The notes beneath the pieces are model-generated. The model was not told the origin of the DNA. It saw nothing but the letters and a program-made list of their open reading frames with translations, and ran no database searches. A stretch of 64,000 nucleotides of DNA from Clostridium tetanomorphum (GTDB lineage: Bacteria > Bacillota > Clostridia > Clostridiales > Clostridiaceae), in NCBI RefSeq assembly GCF_017873215.1, contig NZ_JAGGKA010000009.1:1-64000 (forward strand). The letters run 5' to 3'. The position numbers were made by a program, and so were the translations under genes. Shown here piece by piece: positions 16,654 through 26,844 of this stretch (positions within the stretch are counted from its first letter, which is position 1; every line of letters starts with the position of its first letter).

Positions 16654-18405
16654 TTACTGTATTTCCTCTAGTTTTCTATATAGAGTTGCTATACTTATTC
16701 CTAACTTTTTAGCTATGGCCTTTTTCCCTTCAGTACTATTTCCATAATAATTCATAAGTTTACTTATTACTTTTTTCTCATATTGTGATATCATTTCTTT
16801 AAGACTCATATTTAAAGATAATTCATCTTTTTCTTTTATTATTCTCTTCTCTAATAAATTTTCATCTATGAAATCTCCACTTGCAAAATTAATAGCATAT
16901 TCAATAATATTTTGAAGCTCCCTTACATTACCTGGAAAAGAATATTTTAATAATATATCCTGTCCTCTTTTACTAAAACCTTTTATATTTTTTCTATATA
17001 TCTTATTAAATCTATTTAAAAAATAATTAGCAAGTTCTATAATATCTTCCTTTCTTTCTCTCAATGGTGGGATATTTATAGGTATAACACTTAATCTATA
17101 AAATAAATCCTCTCTAAATTCTCCTTTTTGCACTTTCTCTATTAAATTTTTATTAGTTGCTGCAATTATTCTAGAATCTATTTTTATAGCTTTTACACCC
17201 CCAACTCTTACAATCTCTTTCTCTTCTAATACTCTTAAAAGTTTCACTTGTAAATGCAAAGGTAAATCTCCTATTTCATCTAAAAATACTGTACCATTTT
17301 TAGCAATTTCAAATTTTCCTATTTTACCATTAGGATTTGCCCCTGTAAAGGCACCTTTTTCATATCCAAAAAGCTCACTCTCAATTAAATTTTCAGGTAT
17401 AGCACCACAGTTTATAGGAAGAAATAGTTCATTCTTTTTGTCACTTTCTTCATGAATTGCTCTTGCAAATAATTCCTTTCCAGTACCACTTTCCCCCAAA
17501 AGAAGTACAGGAGCATTACCCTTTGAAATATGTTGGGCTTGCTTTTTTACTTGTACAAAACTTAGACTATGCCCTACTATTTTTTCAAAGGTATACCCTT
17601 CCCAATTTTCACTTATTTTTAAAACTGACCTTTGTAACTTATTAAAATCTTTTAATGTGATAACAGCACTTACCATTTCATCTTCCATATATATAGGAAC
17701 TAAAGATAATAAAAATTTATATCTTATATCTCCTATTTTTAGATTTGCTTCCTCTTCTTCTAATCTATAATTGTTCTCCCTAAATTTATTTACAATAAAC
17801 TTAGGGAGTATTTCCTCAATGTTTTTTCCTAAAATATTTTTATTCATTAATTTATTTCTTACATATTTATTGTTAGATAATACTATGCCATTTTTATCAA
17901 CAATTATTATTCCTTCGTCTACAGAATCAATTACAGTAAGCAATTCAGCTGATTTATATCTTAATTTATTTGAAAAAGCATTTTCTTTAATCCTAGAAGA
18001 TATAAGTTCACTCATTCTTTTATCAAAATCCTTATAGCTTTCTTGCTTTTTCAAAAAAATTGCCTTTTGTTTTTCAGTAAAAGCTATCATTCCTATAACT
18101 CCTTCAACCTTTCCTTCTATAATTATAGGAAAACATACTTCTGCTTTTTCTTTACAAACTCCATTTATCTCACAACTTAAACACTCTTCACAATTTATAG
18201 GATTATTAATAAAATAACTCTTACCTGTTTGAATGCATTTCTCAAAAACCGAATTTTTAGGTCCCTTTGAACCAACCTTATTTTTAAGTTTTCCTGTACC
18301 TGCAATTCTTTTAAGATTCTTGTCCATAATAGTTATATCTATATCTACAATAGCTTTAATAGTCTCTGCTATTTCTTGAAGCTCATTTTGAATTTTTTCT
18401 ATCAT
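16654..18405 (-). CDS. Sigma-54-dependent transcriptional activator with sensor domains
   Basis: A 583-residue enhancer-binding protein. The N-terminal sensor (about 1-140) has GAF-like features with four to six cysteines around CEECLSCEINGVCKEKAEVC (about 72-91). A PAS-like domain follows (about 150-265: VDEGIIIVDKNGIVLSNNK). The AAA+ domain spans about 280-510, with Walker A GESGTGKE, the sigma-54 contact loop GAFTGA, and FLDEIGDLPLHLQVKLLRVLEE. A Fis-type HTH closes the protein (KKAIAKKLGISIATLYRKLEE). The cysteine-rich sensor suggests a metal, redox or small-molecule signal. It points towards the M20/DUF3100 operon and may control it, though I found no -24/-12 promoter there. AAA+ and HTH calls are firm; the target is inferred. 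Confidence 0.92.
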   Translation of the reverse strand: MIEKIQNELQEIAETIKAIVDIDITIMDKNLKRIAGTGKLKNKVGSKGPKNSVFEKCIQTGKSYFINNPINCEECLSCEINGVCKEKAEVCFPIIIEGKVEGVIGMIAFTEKQKAIFLKKQESYKDFDKRMSELISSRIKENAFSNKLRYKSAELLTVIDSVDEGIIIVDKNGIVLSNNKYVRNKLMNKNILGKNIEEILPKFIVNKFRENNYRLEEEEANLKIGDIRYKFLLSLVPIYMEDEMVSAVITLKDFNKLQRSVLKISENWEGYTFEKIVGHSLSFVQVKKQAQHISKGNAPVLLLGESGTGKELFARAIHEESDKKNELFLPINCGAIPENLIESELFGYEKGAFTGANPNGKIGKFEIAKNGTVFLDEIGDLPLHLQVKLLRVLEEKEIVRVGGVKAIKIDSRIIAATNKNLIEKVQKGEFREDLFYRLSVIPINIPPLRERKEDIIELANYFLNRFNKIYRKNIKGFSKRGQDILLKYSFPGNVRELQNIIEYAINFASGDFIDENLLEKRIIKEKDELSLNMSLKEMISQYEKKVISKLMNYYGNSTEGKKAIAKKLGISIATLYRKLEEIQ

Positions 18406-18577
18406 TTTAGTAACCCCTTTACAAATTTACTTTTACATTAAATTATAATTAGCTTTAATTATAGTGGAATAAATTTACTCATATATAAACTAGTATATTC
18501 ACCAAAGTTCCCTATTATCCTTTAAAATATTCAAATGTTTATTTTTAACTAATAAGCTATATTATTACTATTACTTA

Positions 18578-18632
18578 AAATAGACAATGGAAATCATTAA
18601 ATTTTAATATTAATGATTTCCATTGTCTATTT
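18578..18632 (-). terminator. Long perfect hairpin after the CLC gene
   Basis: A 23-base perfect stem (18578-18600 with 18610-18632) encloses nine bases. It lies downstream of the minus-strand chloride channel gene (stop at 18662) and upstream of the sigma-54 activator. Confidence 0.75.
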
Positions 18633-18661
18633 CCTATACTTTTCTATCCAAGATTTTACTA

Positions 18662-20029
18662 CTACTTGTTCAATTTATTGTCTACATTTGAATTATTATT
18701 TGTAACAATTCGTTTTAAAAAAGAATTTTTTATAACAAATTTTTTATCTACTTTACATATCTCACAATCTGTATCCATAAATAAGGAAGGCGTCTTTGAT
18801 CTAACTAATATTTGAGTTGGATATATACTTTTATGCCCTACAATTAAATAAGAAATAACACAAACAATTGCAGCATACATCCCTACTTCTGAGCCAAAAA
18901 GTTCCATGGACATAACTATTCCAGCAATAGGAGTATTAGCACAACTTGCTAAAAAAGATACCATACCTATAGCTGCATAAAAAGCCGTACTACCATTTAC
19001 TATATTAGCCCAAACATTTCCAGCAGTAGCTCCTACATAAAGCATTGGAGTAAGTATTCCTCCACTACCTCCAGAACCTAATGTAAAGGATGTAGTTATA
19101 GTTTTCCAAAAAAACGCAAAAGGATTAACAGCATGTCCTTCAACTGCTTTCTCTATTATTTCTTCTCCTATTCCCATGTATGCTTCACTACCTGTAATTA
19201 AAACTACTAATATTACCAATATTCCTCCAATTATACCTTTTAAAGGTTGATATATATTAAGATTTTGAAAACATCTTTCCACAAAGTTTACAAATCTTAT
19301 AAAAGCCATTGCAAGAACACCTATAATCATTCCAAATACTATCATTCTAAATAACATTACACTAGTACTAAATTCTTTCATATTTACGAAATATTGAATC
19401 AAAGGCTTTGTACCTAATGATCTGCCAACAAAAAAGCTTACAAATGCAGATATAAGTGATGGGAATAGAGCCAAATATGCAAATTGCCCTATACATAAGA
19501 CTTCAGCAGCAAATACCGCTGCTCCTACTGGTGAACCAAATACTCCTACAAATCCAGATGCTATACCACATATTACCACCCTTTTTCTATCAACATCATT
19601 TAATTTTAACACTTCTCCAATTTTTGAGGATATACCAGCACCTATTTGAGTTGCAGGTCCCTCCATTCCTACAGAACCACCAAATATTATAGTAATTAAA
19701 GTAGTCAAAAGTTTTACAGGTACAACTTTTATGTTCATCTTACCTGCTCTTTTATTTACCGCTTCTATAGCTTTCTCAGTACCATGTCCTTCAGCATCTG
19801 GTGCTAACTTCAAAACTATATAACTGCTTAAGAAAAAAGCTATGGGCATTAACAGATAATAATACTTATATCTATGAGTAAATTCTGAAGCAGTACCTAC
19901 TAATTTAATGAATACAGCTGTAGCTCCACCGACTACGAATCCTATTCCTATGGATATAAGTAGCCACTTAATCATACTTGCTATTAAGACATATTCCTCT
20001 AATATGTCCCTTTCCATGTCCCTCTTCAT
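18662..20029 (-). CDS. CLC-type chloride channel/transporter
   Basis: A 455-residue membrane protein of the CLC family, with about ten or more hydrophobic helices. The pore glutamate motif is present as GMEGPATQIGAG, and the later anion loop as GSGGSGGILTPML. The first selectivity motif, GSGIP in E. coli ClcA, is replaced by EGHGTEKAI, so the central anion serine is absent; many members of the broader CLC family have GHG here. The family moves chloride, fluoride or other anions, often in exchange for protons. The frame is open 16 codons further, but AAAGGATG before the ATG at 20029 fixes the start. The 18 residues before the first helix are charged. Monocistronic, with a strong terminator. 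Confidence 0.9.
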   Translation of the reverse strand: MKRDMERDILEEYVLIASMIKWLLISIGIGFVVGGATAVFIKLVGTASEFTHRYKYYYLLMPIAFFLSSYIVLKLAPDAEGHGTEKAIEAVNKRAGKMNIKVVPVKLLTTLITIIFGGSVGMEGPATQIGAGISSKIGEVLKLNDVDRKRVVICGIASGFVGVFGSPVGAAVFAAEVLCIGQFAYLALFPSLISAFVSFFVGRSLGTKPLIQYFVNMKEFSTSVMLFRMIVFGMIIGVLAMAFIRFVNFVERCFQNLNIYQPLKGIIGGILVILVVLITGSEAYMGIGEEIIEKAVEGHAVNPFAFFWKTITTSFTLGSGGSGGILTPMLYVGATAGNVWANIVNGSTAFYAAIGMVSFLASCANTPIAGIVMSMELFGSEVGMYAAIVCVISYLIVGHKSIYPTQILVRSKTPSLFMDTDCEICKVDKKFVIKNSFLKRIVTNNNSNVDNKLNK

Positions 20030-20202
20030 AGAATCATCCTTTCTTTGTATTAGGTTTAATACAATTATTAAAAACAATTTACAATAACTGTATATTTATT
20101 TAATTTTTCATAAACTTTTTACACTATTCTATATTAACATAATATTTATAGTTATTTCAAAAAAAATAGTTAGAATTTTTATCTAACATACTATATTTAT
20201 AT

Positions 20203-20231
20203 GTCATAGGGTTCTAATAGAACCCTATGAC
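20203..20231 (-). terminator. Terminator of the DNRLRE gene
   Basis: GTCATAGGGTTCT (20203-20215) pairs perfectly with AGAACCCTATGAC (20219-20231) over a three-base loop, just past the stop of the minus-strand gene at 20244. Confidence 0.8.
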
Positions 20232-20243
20232 TAAAATTATAAT

Positions 20244-21092
20244 TTAATTTTCTCTTGTAGATGGAACAATTGTTGCTACAGTTACACCTGCTGCTATAAC
20301 GCTTAATCTTGCAAAATTAGCAACTGCTGAAGATGATATTACTGCCTGTCCACCAGCGCTTATACTTATAGGCGTTACCAATTCATTTGTCCAAGTTACT
20401 CCATCATCACTTAATTGTATAACTGCTGATGCTGCTCCTACTCCAGCTAATGATATATTAAAGGATACTTCAGTTCTTGCTCCTAAAGGAATTGATGAAG
20501 TTGTCTGTGTTCCTGCTCCTGCGAAATTTAAAGTTTCAGTTGGATGAATAGTTGTACTACCTATTAAATAATCTATTACTAATTCTGCCCATACAGTATA
20601 ATCATTGCCATCTATACCTGCTATGCCTATTAATGCATCATTATTTTCTACTCCTTCTAACATAATACCTGTATTAGGAATAGAACCATCTAGCCAGCCT
20701 GTAACTAATGGAATTATAGAAATAGATACATAACTGTTTAAATCACCATCTAAAACATCGTAGCTTCCAGCTGCACTTCCTATTGGTGGTTGATTATTCC
20801 AGGTAACAATATTTTCATCAAAATCTTGCAAATTTGGATATACTGTTATAGTTTGCGGTGATACAGTAGCATTTGGAACATCTTTTCTATCTATATAAAG
20901 CCTTAAATCTGCTGAGTTGATAGTAACATTTTCAGGCATTTCACTAAGATCAAATTTTAAAAGACTTCTGTAAATATCTCCAGCTCCTTGAAATCTTCCT
21001 ACAAATAATCTAACAGGATTTGCATAATTCTCATCTGGATAATACTCAGAAATATATGCTGAATTTATTAATCTTAAAGTAGATACTGCCAT
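20244..21092 (-). CDS. DNRLRE-domain surface protein with a second beta domain
   Basis: Residues 1-185 fit the DNRLRE (disaggregatase-related) beta domain: an early SAYISEYYPDENYANP segment, RSLLKFDLSEMPENV, LYIDRK and WNNQPP. Residues 190-282 form a second module (LNFAGAGTQTTSSI onwards) that I would place near DUF6385, a domain seen with DNRLRE in clostridia. There is no signal peptide, so if it is on a surface it is more likely released into the spore coat or exosporium in the mother cell. The next gene upstream encodes another probable surface protein without signal peptide. Base composition is slightly richer in GC than the neighbours. Function inferred only from domains. Confidence 0.7.
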   Translation of the reverse strand: MAVSTLRLINSAYISEYYPDENYANPVRLFVGRFQGAGDIYRSLLKFDLSEMPENVTINSADLRLYIDRKDVPNATVSPQTITVYPNLQDFDENIVTWNNQPPIGSAAGSYDVLDGDLNSYVSISIIPLVTGWLDGSIPNTGIMLEGVENNDALIGIAGIDGNDYTVWAELVIDYLIGSTTIHPTETLNFAGAGTQTTSSIPLGARTEVSFNISLAGVGAASAVIQLSDDGVTWTNELVTPISISAGGQAVISSSAVANFARLSVIAAGVTVATIVPSTREN

Positions 21093-21218
21093 AATATCAC
21101 AGCTCCTTATTTTTTTATTCTAGTAATTTAATTTATGCTTACTATATATTATTTTTTAATCGCTAAATATGTGCATCCTTTATTGATAAAGTAATTATGT
21201 TAACTCATATAATAATTA

Positions 21219-22082
21219 TTAATGTATTGAAGTAGAAAAAGGTACTGCTGAAGGGCCTAGAGGAGTTAAATCCCAATAAACTGTAGCATTGTTAATTTGT
21301 TTTTTTATAAGTGAAGAAGTATTAATTTCATTTATAATTCTTACATCAAAAGAATAAGTTATAGTTACTGGTGCTGCAATAGCATTTACTATAGCTTCTG
21401 TTGGAAAGATTACACTGCCTGCTGACGGTAATGTAGTTAGAGTTATAGGTACTCTATTTTTTGTAGCATTTCCTATATAATTTTGTGTTAAGAATGGATA
21501 ATTATCTATAACCTTTAAATTATATGCTATAGTTCCCTGTGGAACGGTAATATCTAATATATAAGTTATTACATCTTCTATCTTGAATAAGTTTGTTTTA
21601 ACTATTTGAGATAAAATTATTCCTAAAGCTTTTAATGTAACACTGGATGTTAATACTTCCTTTGGATATGAACAAGGACTATGGTTTTCTAAATAAGATG
21701 GCTGTAATATTGCAGTGTTAGTAATCACAGAACCACTTACTAAAGTATTATTAACTATTACATTAAACTTAACAGTCAATCCTTCATCTGGTGGAAGTTT
21801 TAATATAGTCATAGTTAAACTTTGTCCTGTTACAATAGGTGTAGTAGTGACTCCATTCCCATAAACTGAGGCACTACCCAAAATATAAGTAAGGCCTATA
21901 GGAATAATATCTTTTAATTCCATTTGAAAAACATCTATAACTGTTCCCTCTAAGTTTTGTGGATTATAAATATCTATAATAAAGGTATAAATTTCTCCTG
22001 CTTTAATTCCGTTTATATTTGGTCCTAATACAGTTATGTTTAATTTTACATTTGAACAAAAGTCACTTGAGGAAATAGTCAT
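21219..22082 (-). CDS. DUF11-like repeat surface protein
   Basis: A 287-residue protein with two successive beta-rich segments in the DUF11/isopeptide-repeat style: KLNITVLGPNINGIKAGEIYTFIIDIYNPQ near residues 12-41, and IVKTNLFKIEDVITYILDITVPQGTIAYNLKVIDNYP near 150-190. Each has ITNTAILQPS or INNATVYW ends. It lacks a signal peptide and sorting signal. An open frame continues upstream to 22175, but AGGAGG sits right before the ATG at 22082 and the upstream part is a poor protein. With the adjacent DNRLRE gene it may encode spore- or surface-layer material; no partner is certain. Confidence 0.65.
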   Translation of the reverse strand: MTISSSDFCSNVKLNITVLGPNINGIKAGEIYTFIIDIYNPQNLEGTVIDVFQMELKDIIPIGLTYILGSASVYGNGVTTTPIVTGQSLTMTILKLPPDEGLTVKFNVIVNNTLVSGSVITNTAILQPSYLENHSPCSYPKEVLTSSVTLKALGIILSQIVKTNLFKIEDVITYILDITVPQGTIAYNLKVIDNYPFLTQNYIGNATKNRVPITLTTLPSAGSVIFPTEAIVNAIAAPVTITYSFDVRIINEINTSSLIKKQINNATVYWDLTPLGPSAVPFSTSIH

Positions 22083-22204
22083 TTTACTCTTTTTCCTCCT
22101 TTTTACATAATTTTTCTTATTTATTATATGTAATATTATTTTAATATGTGAAATAATTACAATTTCATATAACATTTAAAGTTGTAACTTCTGTTGTTAT
22201 ACTT

Positions 22205-22260
22205 ACAAATAATAAAAAGATGTTTAAATCAATTGATTTAAACATCTTTTTATTATTTGT
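22205..22260 (-). terminator. 56-bp perfect palindrome ending the yaaR gene
   Basis: Two 26-base arms (22205-22230 and 22235-22260) are perfectly complementary around AATT. The stop codon of the minus-strand YaaR gene (22253-22255) lies inside one arm. The poly-A/T outer stem fits a terminator usable in both directions. Confidence 0.75.
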
Positions 22261-22678
22261 ATATATCTATTAATAATCCTGTTATCTCATCTATACTACT
22301 AGCTACATCTAAATTTTCTTTTTCATCATTCAAAAGCATTTTTGTAAGTTCCTCTAACTTTACATCTATAGTATCAACTGTAATAAAATATTGAGTTTGC
22401 CAAAAACTAATATCTTTTTGTACATTATACATATGATCTAATACAGACTGTAAATATTCTTTTATTTTCTTTTTATATGCAAATACATCAGAGTAACACT
22501 TAGTTACTACTAGTCTATTACCTTTTTTCTTTATATCTTCTAGCATTTCCTTTAGCTGAGCTTCACTTTTTCTCTCTCTTGCAAAATTAAAGCTTTTAGA
22601 GAAGTCTTTCTTATTTGATATTGATTTATTATCATTAGACCTTACTGGAGAATTGTTTCCCACCCTAGATATTTCCAT
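22253..22678 (-). CDS. YaaR family protein (DUF327)
   Basis: A 141-residue cytoplasmic helical protein of the YaaR family, found widely in Firmicutes and of unknown function. Family traits are the Ser/Asn-rich N-terminus followed by KSFNFARERKSEAQLKEML, then the helical core RLVVTKCYSDVFAYKKKIKEYL and a long tail helix. Two ATGs are possible; the GAGGG ribosome site touches the first (22684) and is correctly spaced from the second, so 22678 is chosen. In many Firmicutes yaaR sits near tmk and holB; here it is isolated. Confidence 0.82.
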   Translation of the reverse strand: MEISRVGNNSPVRSNDNKSISNKKDFSKSFNFARERKSEAQLKEMLEDIKKKGNRLVVTKCYSDVFAYKKKIKEYLQSVLDHMYNVQKDISFWQTQYFITVDTIDVKLEELTKMLLNDEKENLDVASSIDEITGLLIDIYK

Positions 22679-22767
22679 ATACATCCCTCACAATATTTTA
22701 ATGTATTCTACGAACTTTTTAATTATATTATATATTATTTTTAACAAAAAATCATATATGATTAAAT

Positions 22768-23940
22768 TTATTTTATTTTTTTCCAAGTTATGCCCTTATC
22801 TTTAGTAATAAAAACCTTATTATTATCTAATAAAAATCCATTATTTAATGTTACAAATTGAATTTTCTTTCCATTAAGATTTATATCACTTTTTATTTCC
22901 TGTAAATCTTTTTCTTCATTTTGTAATCTATATATCTTATTTCCATCACTATCTACTATCCATAATATACCATCGTTATCTATACCATAATTAATTCCAA
23001 TGAAAGGTTTCTTTTCTATAGGCACTGTTGGGATCCAGCTTTCCCCTCCATTATTACTTTTATAAAATATAATAATAGATTTTTCCCCATTATTAAACTC
23101 TACAGGAATATAAGCTTTTTTATTTCCTTTACTAAATTTAGGTGGATATGTAGTATAAGTACAACCTTTTACATTAGCATAATTTTTAGGTATATCTAGT
23201 TTTTGTAGACTCCAATTTTCTCCTCCATTATTTGTTTTAAATATTAATGGGTGTGATGAACTTGTGCTTTTTACAGTGTAAAAACCATAATTCTTATCCT
23301 TAAATTCTATTCCAGTAATTCCTCTAATTCTATCTTCATTAATAGAAGTAATATCATTTTCTCTTAGTATAGTAGTTTTAAATAGCCTTATCCAATTTTT
23401 ACCCCCATCTATAGTTTTATATAGATAATACTCATTATGTTCCATATCATTAATAATTACAAATCCATTATCCTTATCCAATACTTTAAGTTGAACATTA
23501 TAATTTTTATCTTTTGTGTAGTCCTTCAATTCTAAAAGAGTGGTATCCCAATTTTTTCCTCTATCTAGTGTTCTATATATATTTACTTTATTTTCTTTCC
23601 TATAGGCTATAAATGCTATATTTTCATCTAAAAACTTATATACTATATTTTTCTTATTATCTTTATTATAAGAACTTAAAAATTCTACTAAATATGTATC
23701 CTTTGGAGTAACTTCTCTCCAATTAACTCCTTTATTTTCTGTTGTAAGTATTCCTTCTTTTGATATACACCATCCTTTATTTTTATCTATCATATAAAAA
23801 TCTATAATATTATATTCCTTAACTTCTTTTTTCTTTTCAACATTTTTACCTTTTATTCCATTTTGATCTATAGTTTTACAAGAAGTTAAACTAAATATTA
23901 TAAAAACTATTGTTAATACTATATATATGCGTTTTTTCAT
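22768..23940 (-). CDS. BNR/YCF48-like repeat lipoprotein
   Basis: A 390-residue secreted lipoprotein: the signal peptide ends at the lipobox SLTS-C (Cys20 or 21). The mature part has at least five Asp-box (BNR-type) turns that mark beta-propeller blades: NKGVNWREV, DRGKNWDTT, DGGKNWIRL, NGGENWSLQ and NGGESWIPT, ending with DKGITWKKI. The overall build resembles YCF48/Hcf136-like propellers, which serve as assembly factors or glycan-binding proteins. A clear ribosome site (AGGAGG) precedes the ATG. It is a single gene, divergent from the OpuC operon. No catalytic residues can be assigned. Confidence 0.8.
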   Translation of the reverse strand: MKKRIYIVLTIVFIIFSLTSCKTIDQNGIKGKNVEKKKEVKEYNIIDFYMIDKNKGWCISKEGILTTENKGVNWREVTPKDTYLVEFLSSYNKDNKKNIVYKFLDENIAFIAYRKENKVNIYRTLDRGKNWDTTLLELKDYTKDKNYNVQLKVLDKDNGFVIINDMEHNEYYLYKTIDGGKNWIRLFKTTILRENDITSINEDRIRGITGIEFKDKNYGFYTVKSTSSSHPLIFKTNNGGENWSLQKLDIPKNYANVKGCTYTTYPPKFSKGNKKAYIPVEFNNGEKSIIIFYKSNNGGESWIPTVPIEKKPFIGINYGIDNDGILWIVDSDGNKIYRLQNEEKDLQEIKSDINLNGKKIQFVTLNNGFLLDNNKVFITKDKGITWKKIK

Positions 23941-24117
23941 ATTATCCTCCTATTTTTAAATATTGCCTCTAGTATAGTTATGCCACATTTTCCATTTTTT
24001 ATTAAATAAAAATATTAACTTTATATTAACAATAGTTTTTTATTCTAAATGCAACATTTTTAATTGTATAATAAAGTTGTTACTTTTAAAAATTTGTTAA
24101 AGACAGGAGGTATAAAA

Positions 24118-25233
24118 ATGATAGAATTTATAAATGTAGGCAAAAGTTTCAAAAGTATTAAAGTATTAAATAATATAAATCTAAAAATCCTTGATGGAGA
24201 GTTCTTAATTCTTATTGGTCCTAGTGGTTGCGGTAAAACTACTACCTTAAAAATGATAAATAAATTAATTACGCCCTCCTCTGGAACTATTTTAATTAAC
24301 GGAGAGGATATATCTAAAAAAAATACTATAGAACTTAGAAGGAATATAGGTTATGTTATCCAGCAAACAGGACTTTTTCCCCATATGACTATAGGTGAAA
24401 ACATAGAACTAGTCCCCTACTTAAAAAAATGGTCTGAAGAAAAAAGAAAAACTAGATCAAAAGAGTTATTGGATTTGGTAGGATTAGATCCTGATAAATA
24501 TTTAGATAGATATCCTAGTGAGTTAAGTGGTGGTCAACAACAAAGGGTGGGGGTCGCAAGAGCACTTGCTACAAATCCAGATATAATTTTAATGGATGAA
24601 CCCTTCAGCGCCCTAGACCCTATTACTAGAAATTCTCTTCAGGAAGAAATCTTTAGACTTCAAGATGAGCTAAAGAAAACTATCGTATTTGTTACCCATG
24701 ACATGGATGAAGCTTTAAAATTAGGTGATAGAATATGTATTATGAAATCTGGAGATATTGTACAATTTGATACTCCTGAGAGTATATTAAGAAATCCTTC
24801 CAAAGGTTTTGTGGAGGACTTTATAGGCAAAAACAAACTTTGGACTACACCTGAGTATATAAAAGCTGAAGATATAATGATAAAAAATCCTATAGTCTCT
24901 TCCCCTCATAGAACCTTACTTCAAGGAATTAAAATAATGTCTGATAATAAAGTAGATAGCTTACTTATAGTTGATAATAAAAATAAATTATTAGGTATAG
25001 TTACCTCTAAAGATGCACGAAGAAACATGAATTCTTCTAGTATAAAGCTTGAATCCATCATGAGTAAGGATGTAATTTATGCTAATGATGAAGACTCTAT
25101 ATCTGATGTTTTAAGAACAATGAATGAACATAATGTAAGTTTTGTTCCTATAGTAAACAAAGAAAATATTTTAAAAGGATTAATAACTAAAAGTAGCTTA
25201 ATAACAATATTTGAAGAAAAACTTTTCGACTAA
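24118..25233 (+). CDS. opuCA: Osmoprotectant ABC transporter ATP-binding protein with CBS domains
   Basis: The energising subunit for glycine-betaine/carnitine/choline uptake. In 371 residues: Walker [10 protein letters not shown] (about 33-41), Q-loop [11 protein letters not shown], signature [15 protein letters not shown] (about 137-151), Walker [12 protein letters not shown] and switch His VFVTHD. Two CBS domains follow (about 258-371) and in the family sense ionic strength. The frame opens earlier (24064), but AGGAGG directly precedes the ATG at 24118. It is followed after 14 bases by the permease/binding-protein gene. Confidence 0.92.
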   Translation: MIEFINVGKSFKSIKVLNNINLKILDGEFLILIGPSGCGKTTTLKMINKLITPSSGTILINGEDISKKNTIELRRNIGYVIQQTGLFPHMTIGENIELVPYLKKWSEEKRKTRSKELLDLVGLDPDKYLDRYPSELSGGQQQRVGVARALATNPDIILMDEPFSALDPITRNSLQEEIFRLQDELKKTIVFVTHDMDEALKLGDRICIMKSGDIVQFDTPESILRNPSKGFVEDFIGKNKLWTTPEYIKAEDIMIKNPIVSSPHRTLLQGIKIMSDNKVDSLLIVDNKNKLLGIVTSKDARRNMNSSSIKLESIMSKDVIYANDEDSISDVLRTMNEHNVSFVPIVNKENILKGLITKSSLITIFEEKLFD

Positions 25234-25247
25234 GGTTGGTGATATTA

Positions 25248-26792
25248 ATGAGTTTTAGTAAATTCTTTGATTTTGTATTACTAAAAAAGGGGCAATTATT
25301 ATCTTTGGCTCTAAAACACATACAATTATCAGCATTGGCTGTGGTAATTGCTATATTAATAGGTATTCCTCTTGGTATATTAATAGCCAAAAAGAGAAAA
25401 TTAGCTCCTTCAATTATTGGATTAGCTAATATATTACAAGCCATCCCTAGCTTAGCATTAATGGGTTTTTTAATTCCATTTTTGGGCATTGGAGAAACTC
25501 CTGCTATAATTATGGTCTGCTTATACTCTCTTTTACCTATAATTAAAAATACTTATACAGGACTAAGTAACATAAACCCAGCTACTATAGAGGCTGGAAA
25601 AGCTATGGGAATGACAGAAAGTCAGCTTCTTAGAATGGTCCAGCTTCCTTTAGCCCTTCCAATAATAATGGCAGGTATTAGAATATCTGCTGTTACTGCT
25701 GTAGGACTTATGACTATTGCTGCATTTATAGGCGCTGGTGGTTTAGGTGGTTTAATTTTTACCGGTATACAAACTGTAAATCCTGAAATGATTTTGGCTG
25801 GTGCTATTCCAGCTTGTATATTAGCTCTTCTTATGGACTTTATTATTGGTAAAGTAGAAAAAGTTGTAGATCCCAAAAATAAAAATAATAAAAGAAGTAA
25901 ACAATTTGTTGGTATTACAGCCATTATTCTTGTGATAGCTTTAATAATTCCTATGTTTTCTGGATTATTTAGAGGAAACAATAATATAACAATTGGAAGT
26001 AAAAGCTTTACTGAATCCAGAATACTTGGTAATATATACGCTATCTTAATTGAAGAAAATACAGATTTAAATGTAATAAGAAAATTTGATATGGCAGGCA
26101 CTGATGTACTCTTTAAAGCTACTGATATGGGAGAAATAGATATGTACCCTGAATATACAGGCACTATATTAGTAAATATTCTAAAAGAAAAATCCATATC
26201 AGATCCAGATAAAACTTACCAAATTGCAAAAAAAGATTTAAAAGAAAAATATAATATAGAATTATTAAAACCTTTAGGATTTAACAATACTTACACTTTA
26301 GCTGTAAGACAAGATACTGCAAAAAAATATAACTTAAACTCTTTTTCAGACTTAGCTAAAGTAAGTCAAAATCTTATAATAGGACCTACAATGGAATTCA
26401 TAGGAAGACCTGATGGACTAAATGGTTTACAAAAAAAATATAATATGAAATTTAAAGAAGTGAAAGGTATGGATGCAGGTTTAAGATACAATGCTATAAA
26501 CAATAATAGTACAGATGTAATGGATGCCTTTTCTACAGATGGATTATTAGAGGCTTTTAAGCTAAAAGTTTTAAAAGATGATAAAGGATTTTTTCCACCT
26601 TACTATGCTGCTCCTATAATTAGAAGTGAAGTGTTAAAAAAGCATGCTGGATTAGAAGAATTGCTAAATAAATTATCTGATGGATTAACTGATGAAGAAA
26701 TGAGAAAATTAAATTATCAGTGTGATAAACTAGGAAAAGATCCAGAAACAGTAGCAAGAAATTTTTTAAAGTCTAGAAACTTAATTAAATAA
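25248..26792 (+). CDS. Osmoprotectant ABC transporter permease fused to substrate-binding domain
   Basis: A 514-residue fusion. The first ~215 residues form an OpuCB/ProW-type permease with the EAA-like loop [20 protein letters not shown], and the Gly-rich end [12 protein letters not shown]. After a basic linker and one membrane segment (about 220-240), residues 245-514 are an OpuAC-type binding protein that would face outside ([39 protein letters not shown]). Fused OpuB/OpuC permease-SBP proteins are known in clostridia and lactic acid bacteria. With the upstream ATPase it forms a complete two-gene importer. An in-frame TTG lies at 25236, but the ATG at 25248 is better placed. Confidence 0.92.
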   Translation: MSFSKFFDFVLLKKGQLLSLALKHIQLSALAVVIAILIGIPLGILIAKKRKLAPSIIGLANILQAIPSLALMGFLIPFLGIGETPAIIMVCLYSLLPIIKNTYTGLSNINPATIEAGKAMGMTESQLLRMVQLPLALPIIMAGIRISAVTAVGLMTIAAFIGAGGLGGLIFTGIQTVNPEMILAGAIPACILALLMDFIIGKVEKVVDPKNKNNKRSKQFVGITAIILVIALIIPMFSGLFRGNNNITIGSKSFTESRILGNIYAILIEENTDLNVIRKFDMAGTDVLFKATDMGEIDMYPEYTGTILVNILKEKSISDPDKTYQIAKKDLKEKYNIELLKPLGFNNTYTLAVRQDTAKKYNLNSFSDLAKVSQNLIIGPTMEFIGRPDGLNGLQKKYNMKFKEVKGMDAGLRYNAINNNSTDVMDAFSTDGLLEAFKLKVLKDDKGFFPPYYAAPIIRSEVLKKHAGLEELLNKLSDGLTDEEMRKLNYQCDKLGKDPETVARNFLKSRNLIK

Positions 26793-26798
26793 AAATAG

Positions 26799-26833
26799 AT
26801 ATGCCAGATAAGGGTTAACCATATCTGGCATAT
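26799..26833. terminator. Convergent terminator after the OpuC operon
   Basis: ATATGCCAGATA (26799-26810) and TATCTGGCATAT (26822-26833) are a perfect 12-base stem. It sits between the plus-strand OpuC genes and the minus-strand nucleotidase gene, whose stop is at 26845. Confidence 0.8.
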
Positions 26834-26844
26834 TAACATAAACT

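Noticed and set aside
22205..22260. A mobile palindrome
   Set aside because: The 56-base palindrome lies exactly at a gene end with A/T runs, which a terminator explains.
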